Assembly: GCA_963821325.1 (NCBI GenBank)
Contig: CAWGDC010000002.1
Coordinates: forward strand, 124,001 to 188,000
From: PALSA-555 sp963821325
GTDB taxonomy: Bacteria; Actinomycetota; Acidimicrobiia; IMCC26256; PALSA-555
DNA length: 64,000 nucleotides
Direction: 5' to 3'
Both the position numbers and the translations under genes were made by a program. The notes under the pieces were generated by a model, which was given only the letters and a program-made list of their open reading frames with translations, had not been told where the DNA came from and did not search any database. Position 1 is the stretch's first letter. Each line of letters opens with the position of its first letter. Below, piece after piece: positions 34,355 through 43,789 of the stretch.

Positions 34355-35173
34355 GTGATCCAGCGCCTCTTCATGAACCTCGGGCTGCTTGACCCCGCCG
34401 ATGCGCCGGCTGAGAGTGCGGAACTTGAGCGCGACGGCTACACGGTCCTCAAGCAGGTCTTCACCGCGGCAGATGTCGCCCGCATGCGCGAAGAGATCGA
34501 CGGCGTCTTTGAGTCACTCCCTGACGAGCGTTCTCGTCCTGACCGCGCACAGTTCCGCTACGAAATGCTCAATCGCAGCGCCGCTTGTCAGGAGGCGGTC
34601 GCGCACCCGCGAACACTCGCTGTTGTCGAGCCACTGCTCGGCGAGGATTGTCACGTCATCGCTAACACGGCGTGGCGCAATCCAGCCGACTTCACCGGCG
34701 GTCCCTGGCACTGCGATGCCGGTCCACATGTGCCGCGTCCCGACGATGTGTCCTGGGACGACCGCATTCCGTACCCGGTCTTCGCCGTAGCAACACATGT
34801 CATGCTGCAGGACTGCGAACGCCGCGACGGACCGACTGTGGTCGTACCCGGCAGCCATCGCAGCGGACGTGTCGCACCCTTTTCGAGCGACGAAGACCTC
34901 ACATACGACGGTCGCCTCCCGGCCATCCTCGAACTGCGCGCAGGCGATGTCGCGTTGTTCGTCTCGGACGCGTGGCACCGCGGACTTCCGGCTCAACCCG
35001 GCGGCCAAGGGCGGTACTTCCTTCAAGTCCACTATGGCCGCCGCGACATCGCTCAGCGCATCCGTACGACCGACGTCGCCAATCAACTCTCAGCTGACGC
35101 AATCGACCGCGCGACGACCGAGCGAGCTCGCACCCTTGCTGGGTTGCATCCAGTCTTCTTCTACGACGCCTGA
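34355..35173 (+). CDS. Phytanoyl-CoA dioxygenase (PhyH) family protein
   Basis: A 272-residue Fe(II)/2-oxoglutarate-type enzyme. The metal-binding facial triad is visible as H119-x-D121 in PWHCDAGPH and H208 in SDAWHRGLP. GRYFLQVHYG supplies the Arg that usually holds 2-oxoglutarate. The family hydroxylates diverse small molecules with O2 and 2-oxoglutarate. The start is a GTG; an ATG six codons later (34373) is equally possible. No pathway neighbours are present. Confidence 0.9.
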   Translation: MIQRLFMNLGLLDPADAPAESAELERDGYTVLKQVFTAADVARMREEIDGVFESLPDERSRPDRAQFRYEMLNRSAACQEAVAHPRTLAVVEPLLGEDCHVIANTAWRNPADFTGGPWHCDAGPHVPRPDDVSWDDRIPYPVFAVATHVMLQDCERRDGPTVVVPGSHRSGRVAPFSSDEDLTYDGRLPAILELRAGDVALFVSDAWHRGLPAQPGGQGRYFLQVHYGRRDIAQRIRTTDVANQLSADAIDRATTERARTLAGLHPVFFYDA

Positions 35174-35508
35174 TCTCCGTCTCCCTGACTCGCGGTTCCA
35201 GAGATCGCGAGCCACCGGGTAGAAGACCTGCTGGATCAGTAGGCGATCGCTGGATCTGCCTGAAGCTACCGAATGTGCCAACGAGAGCCTTCGATTGGGC
35301 AGCGCACCGTTCACAGCGTTGAGGGTGCTGTGGCGGTCAGATGACTGCAGTTGCTTCCCGCCCAAACCGTGCCCCTGACACCGCTGTCCCGCCGTCCCGG
35401 CGTCGTCACCGAGCCGGCGCGACTCAGAGGCACAGAACAAGAACGGCTCGGCGGTGCGCGACCCGCAAGCCGCTCACCGCCGAGCTCGCCATTAGCAGCT
35501 GTCGATCC
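35174..35508. other. Gap between convergent genes
   Basis: It contains one palindromic repeat (35187-35213) 14 bases after the PhyH stop. Nothing else was recognised. Confidence 0.5.
35187..35213. repeat. Palindromic intergenic repeat
   Basis: Arms gactcgcggt and atcgcgagcc, spacer tccagag; 13 bases after the PhyH stop. Confidence 0.88.
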
Positions 35509-35925
35509 TCATTGACTTGGGATCGTCGGAATCGTGACGCCTCCGGGCAAATTCCCGCCGGCGACGCAGTTCGCGACTGCCGCAACGTACTTGGAGATCG
35601 CGGATGCAAATGGCTGCGCATCCGCTTGGAGCGCCGTCGTGTTGGCCGAGGCGGCGTCACTGAAGTACTTCGCGATCGTCTTCAGCGCCACCTTGAGGTC
35701 GCCACCCGCCTTCTTCGCAGCGTTGTTGAACGCCTTGGCGAGCTTCTTCGCGTTCGCCTCTCCACCCACCGCGGTCGGATTTGACGACGGCGTGTAATGA
35801 AGCTTTGTCAGCGCGTTGCACAGCTCCGACGCAGAGGGAACTCGCGCCCCCGCCGGCGTGGCTAGCAAGGCGGCTCCAGACAGACCGATCACGGACACAG
35901 CCAAGACTGCAGCGATTCGTCGCAC
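35509..35925 (-). CDS. Small secreted protein of unknown function
   Basis: A 138-residue protein from a GTG with a strong gagggggag site seven bases upstream. A Sec signal (VRRIAAVLAVSVIGLSGAAL, cleavage near AGARVP) precedes a helical, Ala/Lys-rich mature part with two cysteines (ELCNAL and VANCVAG) that could form a disulfide. No family recognised. Confidence 0.7.
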   Translation of the reverse strand: MRRIAAVLAVSVIGLSGAALLATPAGARVPSASELCNALTKLHYTPSSNPTAVGGEANAKKLAKAFNNAAKKAGGDLKVALKTIAKYFSDAASANTTALQADAQPFASAISKYVAAVANCVAGGNLPGGVTIPTIPSQ

Positions 35926-36039
35926 CCAACTCCCCCTCTTCGGTATAGATCCTGAGATTGCGCCGGTCGGCGACGCGACGCCTGAGTAGGCCCTACTCAA
36001 TTCCTTCTTCCTCTTTCTTTGAGGGGTGGGGGGTGCAGG

Positions 36040-36507
36040 ATGGCTACTGATCCGGAGCACCACACGTCCGCGTCCTCACCCGGGCTGGACGACCTCCGCT
36101 ATAACGAAGCGTCGTGGACCCGGCTCGCGTGGACAGTCCACTCCATCTCGTCGCTTCTGGAGGTATTGATGAAGGATGCCGAGGCCCGAGAACTGTTGGG
36201 CGCCGAGCGGGCCCGAGTGCGGCAACTCCTTGATGGGATGGTCACGGCTGCAGGCGACGACCGGGCCGCAGCGAACGAGCCTGGAGATATGAGCGACTCG
36301 GCGGCACCGCTCACCACCGAGGAGACTGACGACGCCGTAGCCGCGGCTCTCCGTGAGCGTCTCGAAGCTATCGATCGGGCGGAGAAGCGGCTCGAGGACG
36401 GGACTTTCGGTCGCTCCATTCGTAGCGGAGCTGTAATTCCCGACGACCGTCTGAAGGCCGATCCGACCGCGGAACTCACGGTTCAGGAAGCTCAGCAAGA
36501 GTCGTAG
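36040..36507 (+). CDS. DksA/TraR-like protein lacking the zinc cysteines
   Basis: A 155-residue protein. The last ~50 residues (ALRERLEAIDRAEKRLEDGT then FGRSIRSGAVIPDDRLKADP) follow the DksA/TraR layout of a coiled coil plus globular zinc motif. The usual C-x-x-C...C-x-x-C cysteines are replaced by S/R/A/E. It may therefore bind RNA polymerase's secondary channel without zinc, or have another role. The ATG at 36040 is favoured by g-rich sequence upstream. Confidence 0.65.
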   Translation: MATDPEHHTSASSPGLDDLRYNEASWTRLAWTVHSISSLLEVLMKDAEARELLGAERARVRQLLDGMVTAAGDDRAAANEPGDMSDSAAPLTTEETDDAVAAALRERLEAIDRAEKRLEDGTFGRSIRSGAVIPDDRLKADPTAELTVQEAQQES

Positions 36508-36515
36508 GTAGAGCT

Positions 36516-36542
36516 GAGTCGCGTTCCTCGAATCGGCGAGTC
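36516..36542. repeat. Palindromic intergenic repeat, degenerate
   Basis: Arms gagtcgcgtt and tcggcgagtc; 8 bases after the DksA-like gene. Confidence 0.6.
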
Positions 36543-36645
36543 GCCGCCGGGCAGCTAGGTCGCGGAACTGTAGGTAGCGGTAGCTTGGTCGCGGTCGACC
36601 GGATGAGCCGCGGGCGTTGCGACTAGGGACGGTGTCGTCGATGCC

Positions 36646-36942
36646 TTAGAGGTCCCGTTGTTCGATGACGTCGAGGTTACGGAAGACTGCCGGGGCGCTC
36701 GACAACTGCTGCATCTCTTGGGCGATGCTCTGCGTCTCCGGCAAGTCGTTGTTCTGCTGAGCCGCTTCGTACGACGGAAACTCGATGAGCATTACATAGG
36801 TGTCTGGCTTGTCGCGATCCTTCGCAATAGTCATCGCGGTCGCGGTTCGTTTGCCCGTTGTTGCGTTGCGCCATTTCTGATCGAGCGCCAAGATGTCGTC
36901 GAGGCGCGTCGTTTGAAACTCGACGATTTGAACGAACTTCAT
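36646..36942 (-). CDS. Small dimeric alpha/beta-barrel-like protein
   Basis: A 98-residue protein (MKFVQIVEFQ...). The pattern of a strand, a helix, then DTYVMLIEFPSYEAAQQN resembles small ferredoxin-like/ABM-type proteins that dimerise into a beta-barrel. No catalytic residues are assigned. AAGGAGA precedes the ATG at 36942. Confidence 0.65.
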   Translation of the reverse strand: MKFVQIVEFQTTRLDDILALDQKWRNATTGKRTATAMTIAKDRDKPDTYVMLIEFPSYEAAQQNNDLPETQSIAQEMQQLSSAPAVFRNLDVIEQRDL

Positions 36943-37099
36943 GGAGTCTCCTTCAACGACAACAGACCCTTGCATCGAGCATGAGCAGCGTAGGGCTCAT
37001 CGAACCCCGAGCGTCCACGAACGCCCATTCTCGCGGCCCCAATCGGCCAGGCTCACAGATGAAACGTAGCCTCGAATGCCGGGCGGCCACCGCCCTCCC

Positions 37100-37126
37100 G
37101 ACTCGCGGTCTTCGCGACCGCGAGTC
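37100..37126. repeat. Palindromic intergenic repeat
   Basis: Perfect arms gactcgcggt and accgcgagtc, spacer cttcgcg; beyond the TauD-like stop. Confidence 0.92.
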
Positions 37127-37204
37127 ATAGGTCGCCGCCTCCAGTCATGAGCGCGTGCCCCACGGGGGCGCGTCACTTCGCCGGGACAGCGTCGAACTGG
37201 TCGT

Positions 37205-38263
37205 TCACACGTCGAGGTCGCTCTTGGTGCGCCCCCCGCGCGACCACCAGTTCCCCGCCGTCTGGTTGAGTCGAAACGGCTCGGGCTTTTCGTCATCGGT
37301 GAGTAGGTCCGTCTCGAGCCAGAGGCGCTTGAGATGACGGATCTGTCCGTCAGCACGCCGATCCTCGTACGCGTCTCTGGCGTGGAGGACGTGATAGTTG
37401 TTCACGAACTGCATGTCACCGGGCTGCAGCATCATCGATACGTGGAAGGACTCGTCGGAGCACATCGCGTCCAGCCGGTCCATTGCCGCCCGAGCCTGCG
37501 GGGACGGGCGAGGTGCATCGGGGTGCCGTCGAGCCGATTCGATGTAGGGACGGATGTACCGCACGAAGAGGCGGTCGCCGCGTCGACTGAAGACGGGCAT
37601 CGTGTACCAGGGCTTGCCGCCGGGGGCCTGTTCGCCTCGGAAGTCGTACGCGAATGACGCGTAGAGCTCGGCGGCCAAGTCTGGCGTCGTGCGGATCAGC
37701 TCGTTGTGGATCGCCACGGCGTTCGCCACTCGGCTGGCGCCTCCGCTGGCGCCGGGGTCGAGACAGAAGAGCCCGACCAGGTCGGAGCCGTCGGAATGGA
37801 ACGGGAAGGCGACGGCACCGATCTCGTTCCCGCGCCCGTTGGGGTCGTTCAGGGCGCGCCCTTGGTCGGTGACATCGCCGAGCAGGTGGCCCTTGGCGTT
37901 CTGGGGCCATGGGCGGCCGAGGTGCATGCCGACACCCCAGTAGATCATCGACGCCCGACGCTTGTCGTAGCGGTCGACCGGTAGTCCACGGATCACGACG
38001 ACGCCCCGCCCATCGATGAGATCCCGGGTCAGGTCGGAGAGTTCTGCGGCAAGCGTCGGCAGAGGGAAGTCGTCTCGCGTGATGTCGAGGACATCCTCGC
38101 AGCGGTCCTCCGCGAACCGCAGCGCTGCGTCGAGCTCGTCGATGTGGGTCTCGGTGAGCGGGTGCACGTAGCTCGCACCGAGGTCGGTCCGGTGCCACTC
38201 GCAGGCCGTTTCGAGCGGCACCAGGCGCTCGCCGTCGACCGTTGTCGAGTTGGTGGCACTCAT
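37205..38263 (-). CDS. TauD/TfdA-like Fe(II)/2-oxoglutarate dioxygenase
   Basis: A 352-residue enzyme. Iron ligands are H156-x-D158 (PFHSDGSD) and H294 (HVLHARDAY), with R309/R313 (RHLKRLW) in place to bind 2-oxoglutarate. A strong AGGAGG lies upstream. Its ATG overlaps the TGA of the preceding amidohydrolase by four bases. This is the third gene of an operon with an F420-type oxidoreductase and a D-aminoacylase-like enzyme, so it probably hydroxylates an intermediate of the same catabolic route; the compound is unknown. Confidence 0.92.
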   Translation of the reverse strand: MSATNSTTVDGERLVPLETACEWHRTDLGASYVHPLTETHIDELDAALRFAEDRCEDVLDITRDDFPLPTLAAELSDLTRDLIDGRGVVVIRGLPVDRYDKRRASMIYWGVGMHLGRPWPQNAKGHLLGDVTDQGRALNDPNGRGNEIGAVAFPFHSDGSDLVGLFCLDPGASGGASRVANAVAIHNELIRTTPDLAAELYASFAYDFRGEQAPGGKPWYTMPVFSRRGDRLFVRYIRPYIESARRHPDAPRPSPQARAAMDRLDAMCSDESFHVSMMLQPGDMQFVNNYHVLHARDAYEDRRADGQIRHLKRLWLETDLLTDDEKPEPFRLNQTAGNWWSRGGRTKSDLDV

Positions 38264-39984
38264 CGCGAGCCTCCTGAGGTGGGGGCACGGCGCGGGCCCC
38301 GAATGAGCCGACCCGGCAGGTTCTCCGTGGCCTCGCCGTGCTCGTACGTGATCTGACCGGCCACGATCGTGGCGGCGTACCCGTCGGCGCGCTGCACGAA
38401 CCGCTTCCCACCCGCCGGCAGGTCGTAGCGCAGCTCGGGGCGTCGGGCGGCGAGCCCGTGCAGGTCAACGACGTTGAGGTCGGCGCGGAAGCCGGGAGCC
38501 ACAACGCCGCGATCGAGCAGTCCGACCGCCCGAGCGGTGGCGGCCGTCTGACGGTGTACGAGGAAGGGCACGGGGAGACGGCCGTGGTCGCGGTCCCGTC
38601 CCCACAGCGCGAGCAACGTGGTCGGGAAGCTCGCGTCGCAGATCGTCCCGACGTGGGCGCCCCCGTCGCCGAGCCCAACGACCGTGTGGTCGTCGGCCAG
38701 CATCTCGCCTGCGGCGTCGAGGCTGCCGTCCTCGTAGTTCAGGATCGGCCGGTAGAGCATCCCCCGTCCCGCATCAGCCAGCAGCAGGTCGTACGCGAGG
38801 TCGAGTGGCGCACGGCCCTCGCGGCGAGCCCGCGCACCGACGCTGAGCGACGCGTCCGGCTCGTAGTCGGGTGGGTCACCGAGCTCGAACATCTCGTCGA
38901 AGCCCTGGAGCACGCGTCCGGCCCGGCTGTCGGTCGATGCGTCCGCGTCGAGCACTCTCGCCTTGAACGCTGGATCGGCCATCGCGGCCACCCGGTCGGT
39001 GAGGGACGTGCCGGCCACCTCTCGATAGATCGGGTTCGTCAGCAGCGGGTGGAGCGTGCACTCGAGCCCGAGGAGCAACCCCACGGCTCGGGGTGCCACC
39101 TGGCCCCGCATCGTGACGCCCGCCTCGTTGGCCTCGCCGAGCAGGGCCAGCTGCCGACGCCAGACGTCCGGCCGGACCGCCAGCAGCGTGAACGACAGCG
39201 GTCGACCCGACACTTCGGCCATTCGGCGGAAGAGGCCGAACTCGCGCTCCACGTCCGTGAAGTCCGAGACCGCCTGGAGCACACCGAGGCCGCTCTCCCC
39301 GATCGCCGCGGCGATGCCGAGCAGCTCTTTCGATTCGGCGGTCAGCGTCGGGGTCAGCTCGCCCCGACTGCTGCGATGGTTGGCGGTCCGGGACGTGGTG
39401 AATCCGAGTGCGCCGGCTTCGATCGCCTCGCGGGCTCGCCACGCCATCTCCGCGATGTCGTCATCGGTTGCTGGCTGACGTTCGGCCCCGCGCTCACCCA
39501 TCACGTGCAATCTCAACGCCGCGTGGGGTACCTGGAGCGCCACATCGACGTCGAACGATCGCGGTTCGACCGCGGCCACGAATTCGGGGAACGAACGCCA
39601 GCCCCAGCGCAGACCTTCGTGCAAGGCGCTGCCGGGGATGTCCTCCACCCCCTCCATGAGCTCGACGAGCCGGTCATGGTCCGTGTCGTGCACCGGTGCG
39701 AATCCGACGCCGCAGTTCCCGGCGATCACCGTCGTCACCCCATGCCAGGACGACGGGATCATGCGGTCATCCCAGGTTGCCTGCCCGTCGTAGTGCGTGT
39801 GGATGTCGACGAAACCCGGCGTGATCGCGAGCCCGTCGGCATCGATGCTGCGCCGCGCTGAGCCGTCGACCCTGCCGACCTCAGCGATCAGCGATCCGGC
39901 GATGGCGACATCGGCCCGCCGCGCCGGCGCACCCGTCCCGTCGATGACCTCACCGCCCCGTATCACCACGTCGTAGTCACTCAT
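38260..39984 (-). CDS. D-aminoacylase-like amidohydrolase
   Basis: A 574-residue TIM-barrel amidohydrolase. Seen are the metal motif VDIHTHYDGQ, the Cys region IAGNCGVGFAP that bridges zinc in D-aminoacylases, and LGDGGAHVGTICDASF, where the late catalytic Asp region lies. The end beta-sandwich (ADLNVVDLHGLA) is typical. Enzymes of this family deacylate N-acyl-D-amino acids, though many actinobacterial members are uncharacterised. The ATG at 39984 shares its A with the preceding TGA, and the stop overlaps the TauD-like gene, so the operon is tightly coupled. Confidence 0.9.
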   Translation of the reverse strand: MSDYDVVIRGGEVIDGTGAPARRADVAIAGSLIAEVGRVDGSARRSIDADGLAITPGFVDIHTHYDGQATWDDRMIPSSWHGVTTVIAGNCGVGFAPVHDTDHDRLVELMEGVEDIPGSALHEGLRWGWRSFPEFVAAVEPRSFDVDVALQVPHAALRLHVMGERGAERQPATDDDIAEMAWRAREAIEAGALGFTTSRTANHRSSRGELTPTLTAESKELLGIAAAIGESGLGVLQAVSDFTDVEREFGLFRRMAEVSGRPLSFTLLAVRPDVWRRQLALLGEANEAGVTMRGQVAPRAVGLLLGLECTLHPLLTNPIYREVAGTSLTDRVAAMADPAFKARVLDADASTDSRAGRVLQGFDEMFELGDPPDYEPDASLSVGARARREGRAPLDLAYDLLLADAGRGMLYRPILNYEDGSLDAAGEMLADDHTVVGLGDGGAHVGTICDASFPTTLLALWGRDRDHGRLPVPFLVHRQTAATARAVGLLDRGVVAPGFRADLNVVDLHGLAARRPELRYDLPAGGKRFVQRADGYAATIVAGQITYEHGEATENLPGRLIRGPRRAPTSGGSR

Positions 39985-41002
39985 CACGTCTCCTCACGCA
40001 GTGCGGGCAGGAGCTCGCTCGTGACCAGCTCGCCCGCGAGATGAGCGTCCCCTCGATCGGCTCCGAAGCCGGCGCCGGCGATCACGAAGCGCTCCACCCC
40101 CAGGTGCACGAGCTGCCGCAACCGGATGGCGCACGTCTCGGGAGGCCCGACGATCGCGAACCGATCGATGAAATCATCGTTGAGCACCTTCGCGTGATCC
40201 GCTTCGTTACTCAGGTGACGGTTGCTGTCGTAGCGACGGCCCACCTCGGCGACCACCGACCGATCGCGCTCGGCCAGGCCCGCGCCCGTCGAGCCCGGCA
40301 TGGCCGAGAAGTGGGCGAACGCCGCGACGGTGCCACCCACCAGGCTCCGAGCGACGGCCACGTCGGGATGGCAGCCGACCGTGACGTACGCCCCGAACGA
40401 CAGTCCCGCAGGGTCGCGACCGGCGTCCGCGGCCGCCTTGCGGCCCAGATCGAGCGCCCAGCCGACCCGGTCAGGGTCGGCACCGACGGCGATGGTGACC
40501 CGCTCGGCCAGCCTGCTCCCGAACTCGATCATCCGCGGCCCAGAGACGGCGACGTCGAGCGGAACCTTTGGCTGGTGGCAGCGGTCGAGGAACTTCAGGC
40601 GGCTCGGATGACCGTTGCAGTCGAGCGTCTCGCCTGCCAGATACGTCTGGAGCTCGCGGACGAGGAACTCGAAGCGGGCCACGGGCATGGGTGGGCGACC
40701 CAGGTGGAACAGGGCGGTGTCGCCTCGGCCGATGCCGAGCACGAAGCGACCTCCGGACGCCTCTTGGACCGTGGCTGCGACATTCGCGAGGGCGGACGGG
40801 TGCCGTGTGTACGCGTTCGTCACGCCGGTCGCGAACCGAACCGTTGCCGTTGCTGCCGCGGCCGCGGTGATGGCGACGAAGGAGTCGCCGACCAGGTTCT
40901 GAAATCCACGAACGAGATGCCATCCCAACCCGCGTCCTCCGCCCGCTTGGCCTGCCCGACGGCCGCACCGATCTCAGGAATACCCATCGTCCACAACTCC
41001 AT
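39984..41002 (-). pseudogene. LLM-class (F420-type) oxidoreductase with frameshift
   Basis: The N-terminus (MELWTMGIPEIGAAVG, then AKRAEDAGWDGISFVD) starts at the ATG 41002 in one frame. The body, from FQNLVGDSFVAITAAAA to 39984, lies in another. One missing base near 40900-40904 (TTT CAG region) separates them. The joined protein of ~339 residues is a normal luciferase-like monooxygenase (FATGVTNAYTRHP, GRFVLGIGRGD). Such actinobacterial proteins generally use F420. If the shift is real the first operon gene is dead; a sequencing error is equally plausible because the downstream part is well conserved. Confidence 0.8.
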
Positions 41003-41107
41003 TGTGGACACCTTACGTTCGGGCGCCAGCACGGGGGAGCGCCTCCCCGTTCGCTCTGAGCGGCCCCCCGAGCTCAGCCGGGCCGGGTGTCGTCGAGCTA
41101 TGGGAGC

Positions 41108-41135
41108 GACTCGCAAATCAGGAAGACCGCGAGAG
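41108..41135. repeat. Palindromic intergenic repeat, degenerate
   Basis: Arms gactcgcaaa and accgcgagag with an 8-base spacer; divergent gap. Confidence 0.5.
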
Positions 41136-41265
41136 GGAAGTTGGAACCCGGTCGCGTTCGGCTCCGGTGGCCGGTTCCTCGGCGAGGCCCGCCACTCGTT
41201 GCCCGGATGCTCGGCGGAAGCCTTCCCATAGACTGCACTGCCGCCACACCGCCAATTCAAGGGCT

Positions 41266-42348
41266 ATGAGCGAAGCACCCCTGAGCGCTGACGTGACCAT
41301 CCCGGGGCGCGAGGAGGTTGTCGCCGTCGCGTGCGGGATGGCGACTGCCGTAGCCCCCAGTTCGGGCATCACCAACGCTCAGGCGGCGATTCTTCGGGCG
41401 GTCACCCAAGTGGTGACGGACTTCGATATCGATTACCACGCTCTCCCGCCGCTCGGACCGGAGGAACTCGCACGACTCCTGGCTGGTCGCGATGCCCAGT
41501 ACCGGCACCGCATCGTGCACCACATGGTGCTCGCCGAGATCGTGCTCACGCCGCTGCCTCAGGATGTGGCACAACGGGTGGGCCGATATGCCGCGGCGCT
41601 CGGCGTGAGTGACGACTTCGTGAGGCTGGCCCACCGTTACGCCGAAGGCACGCTCGACCTCGCAGCATTCGACCTGCGCCGCAGCGGCTTCGACGATCGC
41701 TGGGACGACGACCGATCAACCCCTCTCCATACGTATCGGCCGCTCAAAGACGCGTTCGATGAGATCGTCGATCCCGAACTGGCCGCGCGATGGGAGCGGT
41801 TCGCCCGGCTCGACGACGGAACGCTGGGGCGTGCCGTCTGGACGATGTATCGGACCCGAGGGTTTCAGATCCCAGGTACGGTCGGCTCCGCATCCGCGTA
41901 CCTTGCCCAGCATGACTTTGTGCACGTCCTCGCCGACTATGGCACCCGAATGGAGTGCGAGCTCGAGGTGTTTGCGTTCGTTGGTCGAGCAGACCCAGAC
42001 CCCAAGGGTTTCGCGTGGCTGGCGACGATGGTCGGGCTCTTCGAGACGGGCTACGTCGAATCGCAGGGGCCGTTCAACGCGAATGTGCAGGAGCGTCACC
42101 TGCAACTGAACGGCATGGATGTGCGCCTTGCCGACGCGATCCGCCGGGGGAAGCTGACGGCCGAGTGCTACGGACGAGACCTACTCGAGGTCGACTACCA
42201 CGACCTGGCCGACCGGCCGGTGGACGATGTGCGAGGGATGCTTGGCATCCCACCGAAGTCGTCCGAGGCAATCGCGGCGGGCTCACCTGGCGTGTTTGAC
42301 CCCGACGGCATCTCAGATGTCCAACGCGAGGCCGGGCGTCGGGACTGA
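41266..42348 (+). CDS. TerB-like plus COQ4-like fusion protein
   Basis: A 360-residue protein. Residues ~1-140 are helical and TerB-like (AQAAILRAVTQVVTDFDIDY, LAEIVLTPLPQDVAQRVGRY). Residues ~165-330 resemble COQ4, including AQHDFVHVLADYGTRMECEL, comparable with the COQ4 HDxxHxxxGxxxxxxGE zinc motif. Actinobacteria use menaquinone, so a ubiquinone role is unlikely and the COQ4-like part presumably serves another lipid or quinone function. It is divergent from the LLM gene. Confidence 0.75.
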   Translation: MSEAPLSADVTIPGREEVVAVACGMATAVAPSSGITNAQAAILRAVTQVVTDFDIDYHALPPLGPEELARLLAGRDAQYRHRIVHHMVLAEIVLTPLPQDVAQRVGRYAAALGVSDDFVRLAHRYAEGTLDLAAFDLRRSGFDDRWDDDRSTPLHTYRPLKDAFDEIVDPELAARWERFARLDDGTLGRAVWTMYRTRGFQIPGTVGSASAYLAQHDFVHVLADYGTRMECELEVFAFVGRADPDPKGFAWLATMVGLFETGYVESQGPFNANVQERHLQLNGMDVRLADAIRRGKLTAECYGRDLLEVDYHDLADRPVDDVRGMLGIPPKSSEAIAAGSPGVFDPDGISDVQREAGRRD

Positions 42349-42395
42349 ACGGGCACGAGAGGTGTCGCTCGGGTGCCGTCTCGTCCCTCTCCGGT

Positions 42396-42422
42396 GACTC
42401 GTGATCTGTGGAACCGCGAGTC
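42396..42422. repeat. Palindromic intergenic repeat
   Basis: Arms gactcgtgat and accgcgagtc, spacer ctgtgga; 47 bases after the COQ4-like gene. Confidence 0.85.
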
Positions 42423-42431
42423 AGCCAACAC

Positions 42432-42458
42432 GACTTGCGGACTGGAAGAACGCGAGTC
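42432..42458. repeat. Palindromic intergenic repeat
   Basis: Arms gacttgcgga and aacgcgagtc; 9 bases after the previous copy. Confidence 0.75.
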
Positions 42459-42565
42459 GGCCACCGTGACGCCTGACTCCGGGCTGTGGACTCAGCCCAA
42501 CGATCTGGGCGACTGTTGGCCTTCTCCGCCGCAAGTACTCTGCTGGCATAGGCACCTCAAAGGCC

Positions 42566-43747
42566 GTGGCGAGTGCCGCCGCCGTCGCGCTGATCGTAAT
42601 GGCCGCCTCGAGCGTCGCCAGGGCGACTAACAGAGACTCAAGCGAGCGGTCGAGCCCGCCCACGACCGGCGGGATCCTGAACCGGCCAGAACGCATCGTC
42701 CAGCTTGGCGATTCCATCGCGTCGGGTGAAGGGACGCTGTATGGCTATACGTACGACGCCAAGAAGAAGCAGTGGGTCGGTGGCGACGTGGACGTGAAGT
42801 GGCCCGGGCCGTATCCGGACTGCCACGTCTCTCCAGATGCGTATGGGAACCATGTCGCCGCCTTCTTCCATTCGAGCCTGTCGCAGTTCGCGTGCACGGG
42901 GGCGTCATTTGTTGACGGAATTGTCGGCTCGGCGATCGACAGCAAGAGCAAGATCCGCCGCCCGGCCGAGTTTGGCAACTGGGCGACCAAGAGCAATCTC
43001 AACAAGGAGTACGACGATGCCAATCCGGATCTCGTGCTCGTTACCCTCGGTGCCGACGATGCTCAGTTCTCGGATGTCGTCGAACAGTGCGTCAAGAACG
43101 CGTACAAGTACGCGAGCTATCTCGCCAAAGAGGAATGCATCCCCAGCAACCCTGGCCAGACAATCCAGACGGACTTTTTCGACTTCATACCAAAGTTGCA
43201 GCAGAACTTCGCCACCCTGATCTCATGGATCGAAGAGCGGGCGAAGGCGAGACCCAAGAGTGCGCCGTCTCCGAAGATCGTGTTCACGACGTACGCGAAC
43301 CCGTTCCCGAGCGCAGGTGTGAAGTGCAACGATGTCAGCTACCTCTATCCCGAGCAGGTCAGCTACCTGTCTTCGCTCGTGGATCAGATGAACGGGATCA
43401 TTCTCCGATCTATCCCAAGCATCGGGAGTAGCAACGTCGCCGTTGCTGACATCAGCAAGGTGTATCAGGAAGCTGGCCACGATCACCGCTGGTGCAGTGA
43501 GGACCCGTGGGTCTACGGCCTGTCGATCTACTCCTTCTATCACCCGAGCAGTTTCAACAGTCTGGCTCCCTTCCACCCGACGCCGCGGGGTCAACGTGCA
43601 ATCGCCGAGCTGGTCGAGAAGGCGGTTACCGCTCTCTTCAACCGGCAGTACCAGCCGGTCGCTCCCACGACGACGACCAGCACTCCGGCGTCGACCACGA
43701 CAACCACGACGTCCGAGTCGTCCACGACAACGACGAGTTCACCCTAG
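42566..43747 (+). CDS. Secreted SGNH/GDSL-like hydrolase with Ser/Thr tail
   Basis: A 393-residue protein from a GTG with a Sec signal (ASAAAVALIVMAASSVARA). The catalytic block is RIVQLGDSIASGEG, followed by VTLGADDAQFS (block III position) and AFHPTPRGQRAIAE with the catalytic His. It ends in a long Thr/Ser/Pro-rich low-complexity tail, probably surface exposed or glycosylated. Multiple cysteines suggest disulfides. Substrate unknown. Confidence 0.85.
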   Translation: MASAAAVALIVMAASSVARATNRDSSERSSPPTTGGILNRPERIVQLGDSIASGEGTLYGYTYDAKKKQWVGGDVDVKWPGPYPDCHVSPDAYGNHVAAFFHSSLSQFACTGASFVDGIVGSAIDSKSKIRRPAEFGNWATKSNLNKEYDDANPDLVLVTLGADDAQFSDVVEQCVKNAYKYASYLAKEECIPSNPGQTIQTDFFDFIPKLQQNFATLISWIEERAKARPKSAPSPKIVFTTYANPFPSAGVKCNDVSYLYPEQVSYLSSLVDQMNGIILRSIPSIGSSNVAVADISKVYQEAGHDHRWCSEDPWVYGLSIYSFYHPSSFNSLAPFHPTPRGQRAIAELVEKAVTALFNRQYQPVAPTTTTSTPASTTTTTTSESSTTTTSSP

Positions 43748-43789
43748 GCATCCGGCCCTAGGACTCGTTCGCAACGGAAGCACGGCTGA

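Noticed and set aside
38338..39861. Long plus-strand open frame opposite the D-aminoacylase gene
   Set aside because: Antisense shadow with no motif support.
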